A program made the translations under genes and the position numbers. 64,000 bases of DNA from Porphyromonadaceae bacterium COT-184 OH4590 (lineage in GTDB: Bacteria > Bacteroidota > Bacteroidia > Bacteroidales > Paludibacteraceae): positions 1 to 64,000 of the forward strand of contig JRAN01000032.1 in the NCBI GenBank assembly GCA_000768855.1, given 5' to 3'. The notes under the pieces were generated by a model. That model searched no databases. It was not told where the DNA came from and was given only the letters and a program-made list of their open reading frames with translations. Each line of letters opens with the position of its first letter. Position 1 is the stretch's first letter. This document shows, piece by piece, positions 1-8,393 of this stretch.

Positions 1-24
1 CTATTATGGGACTTTTTAATCATA

Positions 25-70
25 AAATCTGCAAGTTTCCTATTACAAAGGTAAGAAAACTTGCAGATTT
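25..70. repeat. 14-bp perfect inverted repeat
   Basis: The arms at 25-38 and 57-70 are exact reverse complements (AAATCTGCAAGTTT), with an 18-nt loop. This could be the terminator of a gene lying before the window or a recombination or regulatory site. No coding sequence is seen here. The structure is certain; the function is not. Confidence 0.5.
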
Positions 71-262
71 ATCAAAGGGTTTCGAAGATTAATTTACTGA
101 ATATCAGATGATCGATGGTTTTAAGGGACAACTAAATATCTTTAAAAAAAACCGCACTGTTTCAATAGCCATAAGTATAAGTGTACCATATTACACAATC
201 CATAACCTGGAGTTGAGTCTGTGCGAAAGGTTTCATCTTTTTGTTGTATGTTTATAAACAAA

Positions 263-284
263 ACGGCAATCAAAATATTGCCGT
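263..284 (-). terminator. Terminator of the RiPP operon
   Basis: The arms ACGGCAAT (263-270) and ATTGCCGT (277-284) enclose a 6-nt loop. Read on the minus strand, the hairpin follows the maturase stop by about 12 nt and runs into a T-rich tract, as expected of an intrinsic terminator. Confidence 0.7.
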
Positions 285-295
285 CTCAGTTATTA

Positions 296-1648
296 TTATT
301 TGTCTATCTCTGTCTTTTCTTCTTTTTTACCAAAAACTCCAAGTTTTTTGAGTTCGAGATATGTCAGCAACCACTCTTTAATATGATTTTTATATGTGGT
401 ACATATCTCATTTTTGCCTTCTTCAAACTCATTTTGAATTCTTTGTATAGGGCAACCACCTCCACATAACGGTAAATACGAACACTTAATACACATTGGT
501 GTAGCTAATGGGTCTGCTCCATATAGATTACGATTTAATTCGGTTTTATTAATTTCACCTATGTCTCCATTTTCATCCAGCCTCCCTATTGCATGTTCCT
601 TATTACCAATAACTTCCCAGCATTGATACACATAACCCTCAGGATCAACAGATATAGCATTAAGGTTTCTAATTGCACATTCATAATGTCCGTTATCTTT
701 ATACTGCAACCATGAGGTAATAATACCATTATTATTCCATAAGTCAAGAGAAAATTTAGAAAAATCTTCATGATTAAACAGGTTTGATAAATTTTCATCA
801 TTAGTTCTATTTACTACAAGTCCCGGATTATCAAAAACATTTTTGCCTTTATAACGTTCTTTTATATAATTATGTAATAATGGATATTCCACTGAATTGG
901 TTTTGGTAACATTTACTCTAATTACAATATTAAGTTCTGGAAATTTATCAACTAACAAGTCAATATTAGCAAATACTTTTTGAAAAACATTATCACAACC
1001 GTCGGTAAATTTTATTGAATTATGAGTCTCTTCTATTCCATCAAGAGTTATCTGCATTGTATTAATTTCCATCTCTTGAAGTATCTCTATGACTCTTTTA
1101 TCAATATGATAAGCCGTAGTAATTATATTAGAAGAAAATTTCCCTTTAAATGTAGGACGAAACTTGCGATAAAACTCCTGCATTTTATCTATTGCCATAA
1201 GGGGTTCACCTCCAAACCATGTAAGATGTAAAGATTGAAGATTAGAATGATTGCTAATGTTTTTTATAATAGCATCAATTACTGTGTCAGTTATATATGC
1301 TTTTCTGTTAGTTTTGTTTTCAAAACAATAAAAGCAATTAAAACAACAATCCATAGTCGGAGCAATAGTTAAATGCATTGATGAATTTTGATTTCTAAAA
1401 CTCATAATTATTGACTTAAAGATGAGAAATTCATCTTTATGACTATTGCAGATAAAAAATCTCTTTTTTAACTCTTCGTATAAGGCACTGTCTAATTCTT
1501 CTTCCAACAGGTTTGACTTTGTCTTTTGTTTTTCATGCAAAATATCAAAATTTGCCTTATCAACCTCTAAAAATGATTTCGATAGAGCATTAAAAGCAAA
1601 ATATTCTCCTTTATTTTCAAATAAAAATGTATAATTAGATATTATCAT
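296..1648 (-). CDS. Radical SAM/SPASM peptide maturase
   Basis: This 450-residue protein is a probable iron-sulfur enzyme that modifies the small precursor encoded at the head of the same operon. The radical SAM motif CxxxCxxC lies at residues 101-108, followed by a WFGGEPL segment typical of peptide-modifying radical SAM enzymes. The C-terminus carries a SPASM domain: an isolated Cys before a GR element, then C-x2-C-x5-C-x3-C and a final Cys, which would bind auxiliary clusters. The N-terminal 90 residues look like a peptide-recognition region. Its ATG overlaps the stop of the upstream DUF4932 gene by four bases, so translation is probably coupled. The class is clear from sequence. The actual modification (thioether, C-C crosslink or epimerisation) cannot be deduced. 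Confidence 0.87.
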   Translation of the reverse strand: MIISNYTFLFENKGEYFAFNALSKSFLEVDKANFDILHEKQKTKSNLLEEELDSALYEELKKRFFICNSHKDEFLIFKSIIMSFRNQNSSMHLTIAPTMDCCFNCFYCFENKTNRKAYITDTVIDAIIKNISNHSNLQSLHLTWFGGEPLMAIDKMQEFYRKFRPTFKGKFSSNIITTAYHIDKRVIEILQEMEINTMQITLDGIEETHNSIKFTDGCDNVFQKVFANIDLLVDKFPELNIVIRVNVTKTNSVEYPLLHNYIKERYKGKNVFDNPGLVVNRTNDENLSNLFNHEDFSKFSLDLWNNNGIITSWLQYKDNGHYECAIRNLNAISVDPEGYVYQCWEVIGNKEHAIGRLDENGDIGEINKTELNRNLYGADPLATPMCIKCSYLPLCGGGCPIQRIQNEFEEGKNEICTTYKNHIKEWLLTYLELKKLGVFGKKEEKTEIDK

Positions 1649-3132
1649 TGTTTTTTTCGTGTTTTAAATCTTAAACGATAAGTATTTTTGGGGCGATATA
1701 TCTCCCAGTATCCTTCGGGATTTTTATGGCTTGTCATAAAAAATATATCCGGAAATATCATAGAATACTCCGAGTCAGGCTCAAGACCTATAAAAAAAAT
1801 CCAACTTTTTGCATCTTTACTCCAATAGTTTTTCTTGGAACTTGAATTCCATTTTTTACACTCTTTGCATTCCATGTCATAACTTGCTCCACTGTTATAT
1901 ACAGCCATTGGAATATCAAAATAGACTACAATACTATCAAGATTATAGTCAACGTCTTGGTCGCCATTTTCTATATTTGTACCCAATATAGTAGCTCGTC
2001 TGCTCTCGAACGTTTGATATATCTCTTCGGGGTTGAGTCTATTTTGTAGATTGACTATCTCAGGCATAAAGCTATCTATATTTTTATAAATTCGCCTATT
2101 GTGTTGATAATATTCTAAAATATTGTACAGACTATCAATCCACAAAAAACCATAATATTTTTCCAATTGCATATCTTCAAAAATTATATCCAATCTCTCC
2201 TCTCTATCTTCGGCTTGGCGAGACATATAATGCATAGTGCAGGCACGGACAAAAATTTCTGATAAATAGTGCTCCACACTACCATAACTCTGCATTTTCA
2301 TCTTATATTCATAGGATTTATAAAATTTCTCTGCCTGAGGGTACAATTGGTCAAGATACTTGTCTATAATTGGGTTGCAAAAACTATGGCAAAATTCGTG
2401 TACCACAACATTATGAAATTGTGGAGAAAACATAGGCAAATCCAAGCTATCAGTATAACCAAAACCATTGACAGAATAAATGTGCTTTTTGCCGTCTTTG
2501 GAGTACGCACTTGCCCCATAATTGTTTGATCCTGTTAGTAATGAAATAATCATATTACTTTCAAAACTAAAATCATTATCTCCAAAAAAATCATTAAACC
2601 ATTGAAAATCTATCTTATCACTAACCTGAGTTTTGAATCTCTCCTCTACGCCACGGTAATATTGGGTATTAGAATTGAAGAAGGTCTCAAATTTGGATTT
2701 TTTGTAAAAGTCATTCAATAGCTTGATATATTTCGGCAAACTATCGGGCACCCAACGGTCGTCGAGGTCATCAAAGGATAAATCTTTGTTCAACGACACT
2801 TTCCCTTTTTTTATATTCAACCTTATGGCTAAATCTGGAATAGCACTATGAGCCATCCCTTTTTCGATGCCCTGTGTCTCTTTCAAAAACTTAGTATATT
2901 GTACCACGGAATGCTCTTTGTATGGGGCAAACCACTTTTCAACCTTTGCCAAATAGGGTAGGTTGTTAGGTTCGGAAAACTCCGAAACCTCCGCCAACCT
3001 AAATACTATCGACAGCAATTCCATACGTTGATCTACCCTGGGAGTAGTTACTTCTTGGGCATTGGAGGTAAATGTAACAATGAACAAAACCGCCAGCACC
3101 ACCGCCTTAATACTTTGACACATGCTTTTCAT
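1645..3132 (-). CDS. DUF4932-type secreted metallopeptidase-like protein
   Basis: This 495-residue protein has an N-terminal signal peptide ending near the SNAQ segment. The early segment PRVDQRMELLSIVFRLA resembles the start of the Bacteroidota DUF4932 family, which I recognise by pattern only. A zinc-protease-like HEFCH (HExxH) motif lies near residue 245, followed by conserved acidic and aromatic helices, so a metallopeptidase fold is likely, though not proven. The gene sits between a Cys-rich precursor and a radical SAM maturase and overlaps the maturase by four bases. I infer a role in leader removal or peptide processing in the periplasm. The signal peptide means it would meet the precursor only after export. 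It could also be an unrelated surface protein carried along in the operon. Confidence 0.75.
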   Translation of the reverse strand: MKSMCQSIKAVVLAVLFIVTFTSNAQEVTTPRVDQRMELLSIVFRLAEVSEFSEPNNLPYLAKVEKWFAPYKEHSVVQYTKFLKETQGIEKGMAHSAIPDLAIRLNIKKGKVSLNKDLSFDDLDDRWVPDSLPKYIKLLNDFYKKSKFETFFNSNTQYYRGVEERFKTQVSDKIDFQWFNDFFGDNDFSFESNMIISLLTGSNNYGASAYSKDGKKHIYSVNGFGYTDSLDLPMFSPQFHNVVVHEFCHSFCNPIIDKYLDQLYPQAEKFYKSYEYKMKMQSYGSVEHYLSEIFVRACTMHYMSRQAEDREERLDIIFEDMQLEKYYGFLWIDSLYNILEYYQHNRRIYKNIDSFMPEIVNLQNRLNPEEIYQTFESRRATILGTNIENGDQDVDYNLDSIVVYFDIPMAVYNSGASYDMECKECKKWNSSSKKNYWSKDAKSWIFFIGLEPDSEYSMIFPDIFFMTSHKNPEGYWEIYRPKNTYRLRFKTRKKQ

Positions 3133-3208
3133 AAATATTTTAAAATAAATTAATTAAAAAAAATTGATTAACATCTCTATGATATTAGAGATGTTAATCA
3201 AAAATTCA

Positions 3209-3502
3209 TCAAGGGGTGGTAAGTGATGTATTATTATAAGGATCATGCCTTTTACAAGAGCAAGTAACAAACCCATCATGACAAGAGGAATAGCCTTTAT
3301 CAAGAACAGGACAATTAAAAAAGTGTTTAGAACAAGTCAAACGTTCTCTTGCACACGGTTCAATTACAAAGCTTGAAGGGTCATCATTGCTACATCCATA
3401 CATACCACCAGGGCCACATGCTCCACCGAAAGTTTTCTTCATACTTTCATTTGTCATTACACCCTCTTCAATTACTCGAAACTTTTTATTATTTTCTAAC
3501 AT
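3209..3502 (-). CDS. Cys-rich RiPP precursor with GG leader
   Basis: This is a 97-residue peptide. Residues 1-27 form a charged leader (KKFRVIEEG ... KKTFGG) ending in Gly-Gly at 26-27, as in double-glycine precursors of Bacteroidota. The 70-residue remainder has eight Cys, is rich in Gly, Ser and Asp, and has no transmembrane segment. The gene is first in the operon, 76 nt before the DUF4932 gene and upstream of the radical SAM maturase, the usual position of a substrate gene. A second peptide at 47747-47938 has the same leader type. The start is the ATG at 3500-3502. The precursor role is inferred from leader and context. The mature product and its activity are unknown. Confidence 0.8.
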   Translation of the reverse strand: MLENNKKFRVIEEGVMTNESMKKTFGGACGPGGMYGCSNDDPSSFVIEPCARERLTCSKHFFNCPVLDKGYSSCHDGFVTCSCKRHDPYNNTSLTTP

Positions 3503-3525
3503 AATGATATTTCGCTATATATATC

Positions 3526-3534
3526 CCTGTGTAG
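3526..3534 (-). promoter_or_regulatory. 5'-UTR motif shared by both RiPP precursor genes
   Basis: Read on the minus strand, this is CTACACAGG, 23 nt before the precursor ATG and preceded by TTTAAC plus a T/A-rich segment. The same nine bases lie 20 nt before the ATG of the orphan precursor at 47747, with a similar TTTAAC upstream. The match is seen directly. A regulatory role is inferred. Confidence 0.5.
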
Positions 3535-3566
3535 CCCGGCTTTAAAATGTTAAACTTATTTTTCTA

Positions 3567-3574
3567 CAAAGGTA
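3567..3574 (-). promoter_or_regulatory. -7 box TACCTTTG of the RiPP operon
   Basis: This matches the Bacteroidota -7 consensus TAnnTTTG on the minus strand, about 65 nt before the precursor start. No well-spaced TTG partner is visible. The region 3503-3924 otherwise holds only this promoter, the shared UTR motif and the tcdA promoter. Confidence 0.5.
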
Positions 3575-3824
3575 ATACAATAAATCAGTGGTTGTTATTC
3601 ACAAAAGGAATAAAAAATATAACTTTTAGGAATAATTTCTTAATTTCTATAATTTTTTGCTTCAAGATAACTTTATAGACTAATTATCTTTATAAGTTAT
3701 TTTCTAACAATGATAAACAAATATATAAAAGTTACGCACATTTCAGAACGGGAAAAGTATTTATTACTCATTGTCCTTTAATTAATTATGCAAAGATAAT
3801 CTTTACTTAACTAATCTTGAACCA

Positions 3825-3855
3825 TTGTATAAATTAAAATTTATACTTAACTTTG
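3825..3855 (+). promoter_or_regulatory. Promoter of tcdA
   Basis: TTG at 3825-3827 and TAACTTTG at 3848-3855 are separated by 20 nt, a near-consensus Bacteroidota promoter. It predicts a 5'-UTR of about 60 nt before the GTG start of tcdA. Confidence 0.6.
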
Positions 3856-3924
3856 CTCAAAAATTTGAGAGAACACCATCTAAAGTTATCTTAACCCCAA
3901 AATCTATAACTCACAACTAACAAA

Positions 3925-4662
3925 GTGAATGAATCTTTTTTTCAGCGTAGCAGACTTCTTGTCGGCGACCAAGTGATGCAATCGCTCGCATCGAAAAGAG
4001 TAATTATCTTCGGTGTAGGAGGTGTTGGCAGTTGGTGTGCCGAAAGTCTTATCCGTAGTGGAGTGCGGTATCTCGATATTGTCGATTACGACGATGTTTG
4101 CCCCAGCAATATCAACCGTCAGGTAATGGCAACAAGTTCCACCGTAGGCAAGCAGAAAGTAGAGGTGCTCCGCAACCGACTGCTCGACATCAACCCCGAC
4201 GCCAAGATAGGTGCTATCGCTCATTTGTTCAACGAAGATACCAAAGAGCAGTTTGATCTCGACCGATACGACTACATCATCGACTGTATCGACAGCCTCA
4301 AAGACAAGATATTGCTATCGGTGGAAGCGACACGCCACAGAGCCGTCTTTTTTTCATCGATGGGTAGTGCCCTCAAACTCGACTTTACCAATATAAGGGT
4401 AGCCGAGTTCTGGCAGGTCGATGGTTGCCCCTTGGGGTCGGCAATGCGTAAACGTATGCGACAACGCAAGATGTTCCCGTCCAAGAAGTATCTTTGCATA
4501 TTTTCGCCAGAAGTACTTGAAAACAAAGGAATTCAGTCACCAGCCACCGAGCAAAACCCAACACACCCCCAAAAAGCCCAAATCAACGGCACAATGGCAC
4601 ATATCACAGCTATTTTTGGGTTTGCCCTGGCAGGACTTGTGGTGCAAGATGTGGCAAAGTAA
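3925..4662 (+). CDS. tcdA: tRNA threonylcarbamoyladenosine dehydratase (ThiF/E1-like)
   Basis: This 245-residue enzyme is expected to use ATP to cyclise t6A37 of tRNAs to ct6A in the cytoplasm. The N-terminal GVGGVGSW nucleotide-binding loop (about residue 31) and the DDVCPSNINRQ segment are typical of the YgdL/CsdL branch of the E1-like superfamily. The C-terminus ends in a hydrophobic helix (FGFALAGLVVQDV), as in TcdA. The start is GTG at 3925: no in-frame ATG precedes the fold, and the short N-terminus fits the family. bcp and murB follow on the same strand, the former with its own -7 box. The alternative of a ThiF/MoeB enzyme is less likely because no thiamin or molybdopterin genes are near. 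Confidence 0.88.
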   Translation: MNESFFQRSRLLVGDQVMQSLASKRVIIFGVGGVGSWCAESLIRSGVRYLDIVDYDDVCPSNINRQVMATSSTVGKQKVEVLRNRLLDINPDAKIGAIAHLFNEDTKEQFDLDRYDYIIDCIDSLKDKILLSVEATRHRAVFFSSMGSALKLDFTNIRVAEFWQVDGCPLGSAMRKRMRQRKMFPSKKYLCIFSPEVLENKGIQSPATEQNPTHPQKAQINGTMAHITAIFGFALAGLVVQDVAK

Positions 4663-4673
4663 AGTATTTTTTC

Positions 4674-4681
4674 TAACTTTG
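4674..4681 (+). promoter_or_regulatory. -7 box TAACTTTG of bcp
   Basis: A perfect TAnnTTTG match 12 nt after the tcdA stop and 140 nt before the bcp ATG. No clear -33 element is present. Confidence 0.45.
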
Positions 4682-4821
4682 CAAAACAAATTTTATTTTA
4701 TCGTAAGATTTGAATTATTGTTTACAAAAAATTTAAATACAATAATTCTCTCACAGATTAAATCCACAACAAATTGATTGTAAAAGAATATATTAAATAC
4801 AAAATTAAAAATACCGTAATT

Positions 4822-5280
4822 ATGGCATTGAAAGTTGGTGATAAAGCTCCCGAACTGTTGGGAACAACCCAGAGCGGGCAAGAGATAAAATTAAGTGATT
4901 ATAAAGGCAAAAAACTTGTTTTGTACTTCTATCCCAAAGATAATACTTCGGGCTGTACAGCCGAAGCGTGCAGTATTCGCGACAACTATACAGCACTCAA
5001 ATCCAAAGGCTATGAGGTGGTTGGTGTAAGTGCCGACAGCCAACAGTCGCATACAAAATTTATTGAAAAACACAGCCTGCCTTTCGACCTTATAGCCGAT
5101 ACTGACAAAAAACTGTCGGAACTCTTCGGCACGTGGGGCGAAAAGTCTATGTATGGCAGAAAATATATGGGAATGTTTCGTACTACATTTATAATCAACG
5201 AACATGGTATTATCGAAAAAATATTTTTACCCAAAGAGATAAAAACTTCTATCCACGGAGAACAGATATTGAAACTGTAA
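4822..5280 (+). CDS. bcp: Thioredoxin-dependent thiol peroxidase (Bcp/PrxQ)
   Basis: This 152-residue atypical 2-Cys peroxiredoxin reduces hydroperoxides using thioredoxin, protecting an anaerobe from oxygen exposure. It has the AhpC/TSA fold, with KVGDKAPELLG at the start and the active-site segment TSGCTAEACSIRD, where the first Cys is peroxidatic and the Cys five residues later is resolving, as in the Bcp/PrxQ class. The ATG at 4822 is chosen rather than an upstream in-frame start at 4774, because the family begins directly at MALKVGDKAP and the earlier residues are low-complexity. murB follows after 12 nt and is probably co-transcribed. Confidence 0.93.
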   Translation: MALKVGDKAPELLGTTQSGQEIKLSDYKGKKLVLYFYPKDNTSGCTAEACSIRDNYTALKSKGYEVVGVSADSQQSHTKFIEKHSLPFDLIADTDKKLSELFGTWGEKSMYGRKYMGMFRTTFIINEHGIIEKIFLPKEIKTSIHGEQILKL

Positions 5281-5292
5281 ACGCAGATATAA

Positions 5293-6300
5293 ATGATAAA
5301 ACACAACTATTCGCTGTTGCGTCACAATAGTTTTGGGTTCGATATAAAGGCCAACCACTTTTTCGACTATAAGACAAAAGAGCAGTTAAAGGAGTTTCTC
5401 AAAGATGTCAGAGGTTTATCCAACAAACTACTGCATATAGGCGAGGGTAGCAATTTGCTTTTTACCTCAGACTTTGAGGGGACAATACTCCATTCGTCCA
5501 TAAAATCTATTCATATCCAACAGGAGACAGATTCTCATGTCTTTATTCGAGTGGGGTCGGGTGTAGTGTTCGACGACTTTTGCCAAGAGATGACGGAGCT
5601 AAATTTTGGCGGAATCGAAAATTTGTCTTTAATACCCGGTCAAGTAGGAGCGGCTGCCATACAAAATATCGGTGCGTATGGGGTAGAAATAAAAGATGTA
5701 ATTGTAGAGGTGGAAGCAATAGAGATAGATACCTTGCACTGGCGTAAATTCTCGGCTTTAGAGTGTCAATACGACTATCGTAGCAGCATATTCAAAACCG
5801 AGTTAAACGGCAAATATATAATCACTGATGTGGTTTTTAGATTAAACAAACACTCCAAACCCAATATAGAATATATTGCCCTTAGAAATGAGTTTGCCGA
5901 TGATTACGAGCCTTCGATACAGGAGGTTCGAGAAGCCGTTATAAGGATTCGCACCTCAAAACTTCCCGACCCTAAACAGTTTGGTAATGCGGGTAGTTTT
6001 TTCAAAAATCCGTATTGTTCCAGGTCTCATTATGAGAAGCTTTGCAGAGAGTATTCGGATATCCCTCATTATAATGTATCTGAAAATTTGGTTAAAATAC
6101 CTGCGGCATATCTTATCGAGAAGTGTGGATTTAAGGGCAAAAGGGTAGGTAATGTTGGTGCTTATACCAAACAACCTTTGGTACTTGTCAATTATGGCGG
6201 AGCCTCTCCAAACGAAATAATAGAACTTGCCCAAGCAATAGAGACTAAGGTACAGGAGACTTTCGGCATTCTCTTGGAACGAGAAGTTATATATGTGTAA
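5293..6300 (+). CDS. murB: UDP-N-acetylenolpyruvoylglucosamine reductase
   Basis: This 335-residue flavoprotein makes UDP-N-acetylmuramate with NADPH in peptidoglycan precursor synthesis. The FAD-binding segments GEGSNLL and SLIPGQVGAAAIQNIGAYG are present, and NAGSFFKNP supplies the proton-donor Ser. The length and the extra YR-type insertion fit type I (E. coli-like) MurB rather than the shorter type II. It is 12 nt downstream of bcp and converges on mutL with a 23-nt gap. It is separate from the other mur genes in the window. Confidence 0.95.
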   Translation: MIKHNYSLLRHNSFGFDIKANHFFDYKTKEQLKEFLKDVRGLSNKLLHIGEGSNLLFTSDFEGTILHSSIKSIHIQQETDSHVFIRVGSGVVFDDFCQEMTELNFGGIENLSLIPGQVGAAAIQNIGAYGVEIKDVIVEVEAIEIDTLHWRKFSALECQYDYRSSIFKTELNGKYIITDVVFRLNKHSKPNIEYIALRNEFADDYEPSIQEVREAVIRIRTSKLPDPKQFGNAGSFFKNPYCSRSHYEKLCREYSDIPHYNVSENLVKIPAAYLIEKCGFKGKRVGNVGAYTKQPLVLVNYGGASPNEIIELAQAIETKVQETFGILLEREVIYV

Positions 6301-6323
6301 ATTAACCATCTAACAAATGCAAC

Positions 6324-8156
6324 TTATCCCCAAATATCTGCATCCGAAAGTATCACTAATATCTTTTTGCCGTCGGGAGCAAAGTTGGGTATCTCGCACT
6401 GAAATAGCGATGCTATCAGGGCTTCGGTCTCTTGCTCGCTACTATGGCGGAATGCCGATTTGGCAATTGCCTTTGCCGTGCGAAGGGCTATCTTTTCGTA
6501 AATCTCTTTACCCACCGTCGAGGCTTGGTCCGATACGTCGGCTATTATCTCTTTGAGCAACTCTTCGATATTGCCTATGTCGGTAAGTATCGAGGGTACT
6601 CCCTTGATATTAAAAGTATTGTGCGAAGTTTTTTCGAGGTCAAAACCTATTGCCTCAATGTCGGGCAATATTTCGTCGAACACTACTGCTTCGTCGGCTG
6701 TAATTTCTGCTACATCGGGGAATAATAACGACTGTGTGGCTTTTTGCCCTTGTTGCAGTTGCAGTATTATCTTTTCATAGGTAATACGCTCCATTGCACG
6801 CTGTCGGTCGATTATCATCAAACCCGATTTGACAGCGGTTACGAGGTATTTTTCTCTATATATCAGAAATTTATTTTGCATCTCGTCCGAGTTACCGAAG
6901 ATAGGTAATTGCTCCGTTTGTTGGGTAACACAGTCGGTTTGAATTGCTTGTGTCTGCTGTGGCGAATGGTGTTGGTGTTTTTCATAAAGCATATCCCAAT
7001 TTTTGGGCAAACTGCTTTTGTAGCCACCGCCTCCAGATGAAGAAGCAAACGGATTGTAGCAGGAGTTGAGGCTTATCTTGAACATATCAGGCTTTTGGTC
7101 GGCGGTATAGAGAGGCATAGCCACGGTGTCGCTTGTTTCGAAGTCGAGCGAGGGAGTAAAGTTGAACTTACCAAGACTCTCTTTGACACTTGCCATTAGT
7201 ATCGAGAAAATCTCCTTTTCGTCTTCAAACTTTATCTCTGTCTTGGTTGGATGTACATTTACATCAATACTCTCAGGTCTTACTTCGAGGTTGATGAAGT
7301 ATATCGGCTGCGTATCGGGCTGTAACATATTGGCGTAAGCTGCCTGTACCGCCTTGTTGAAATATGGGTGTCGCATATAACGCCCATTAGCAAAGAAAAA
7401 TTGTGTGGCGGAGCGTGTGGCGGACTGTGGAGTACCCACAAAACCGCTGATTTTTACCATATTGGTATCGATACTTATGGCAATGAGCTGGTTGGCATAA
7501 TTGCGTGTCTTTTTGCCGAAAATGGCTGTGATACGCTGTTTGAAGTTACCTGCTTGCAATTCGTATATAGGCTCATTATTGCTATACAGCGACAGCTCTA
7601 TATGCGGATTTGCCAAGGCAACACGATGAAACTCGTTGATAATGTGTTGTAGCTCGGTGTTGTCCGATTTTAGGAACTTCCTTCGTGCCGGCACGTTGTA
7701 AAAGAGATTTTTGACCAAAAAAGAAGTTCCCTCAACACACGAATCAGCTTCGTGGCGTAATATCGACGATGCGGCTATCTCTACCAATGTGCCGAAATCG
7801 GCTCCAGTCTGTCTGGTGCGAAGCTCCACAGAAGCTACGGCAGCAATGGACGCCAACGCTTCGCCTCGAAAACCCATCGTGCGAAGGCTAAAAATGTCGG
7901 ACGCATCGGTTATCTTCGATGTGGCGTGTCGCTCAAACGCCATACGGGCATCGGTATGCGACATACCTTTGCCATTGTCGACAACCTGTATCGAGGTACG
8001 TCCGGCATTAGTTATCACCACCGAAATACGATTTGCACCGGCATCTATGGCGTTCTCAACCAACTCTTTTACTACCGAGGCAGGACGCTGAATGACTTCG
8101 CCCGCAGCAATCTGATTGGCAATGGCATCGGGAAGGATGTTGATAATATCCGACAT
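6324..8156 (-). CDS. mutL: DNA mismatch repair protein MutL
   Basis: This 610-residue GHKL ATPase couples MutS mismatch recognition to strand removal. N-terminal motifs are intact: IAAGEVIQRPASVVKELVENAIDAGA (written here only to identify ATP-binding helix and Asn), DNGKGM, and TMGFRGEALASI. The middle is a Ser/Gln-rich linker. In the C-terminal dimerisation domain, the place of the metal-binding DQHA-x2-E-x4-E motif reads DRQRAMERITYE, so the Gln and His are changed. The endonuclease site of MutL homologues may therefore be weak or absent. It has its own -7 box. I do not see a mutS nearby. Confidence 0.95.
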   Translation of the reverse strand: MSDIINILPDAIANQIAAGEVIQRPASVVKELVENAIDAGANRISVVITNAGRTSIQVVDNGKGMSHTDARMAFERHATSKITDASDIFSLRTMGFRGEALASIAAVASVELRTRQTGADFGTLVEIAASSILRHEADSCVEGTSFLVKNLFYNVPARRKFLKSDNTELQHIINEFHRVALANPHIELSLYSNNEPIYELQAGNFKQRITAIFGKKTRNYANQLIAISIDTNMVKISGFVGTPQSATRSATQFFFANGRYMRHPYFNKAVQAAYANMLQPDTQPIYFINLEVRPESIDVNVHPTKTEIKFEDEKEIFSILMASVKESLGKFNFTPSLDFETSDTVAMPLYTADQKPDMFKISLNSCYNPFASSSGGGGYKSSLPKNWDMLYEKHQHHSPQQTQAIQTDCVTQQTEQLPIFGNSDEMQNKFLIYREKYLVTAVKSGLMIIDRQRAMERITYEKIILQLQQGQKATQSLLFPDVAEITADEAVVFDEILPDIEAIGFDLEKTSHNTFNIKGVPSILTDIGNIEELLKEIIADVSDQASTVGKEIYEKIALRTAKAIAKSAFRHSSEQETEALIASLFQCEIPNFAPDGKKILVILSDADIWG

Positions 8157-8191
8157 TGTATGTTTCCTAAAATTAGATGACTTTTTCCGTG

Positions 8192-8199
8192 CAAAGTTA
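8192..8199 (-). promoter_or_regulatory. -7 box TAACTTTG of mutL
   Basis: A perfect minus-strand TAnnTTTG match 35 nt before the mutL ATG. The bases 8200-8393 beyond it contain nothing else I can identify. Confidence 0.5.
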
Positions 8200-8393
8200 C
8201 ATTTTTTTTAATAATAAAAAGTAGTCGTATTATATGCCCTTAGATTGATGAAGTACTTCGCCCCAAGCCAAAAGCTAACCACACAACAGCAAATCTAATC
8301 TCTACGAGCATTTTTTACTTATCTCATTGAAACAATTATAGTTTACATAAAATGTTTAGTAAATTATCCGATATAATTTTTATTTAGAGTGGG

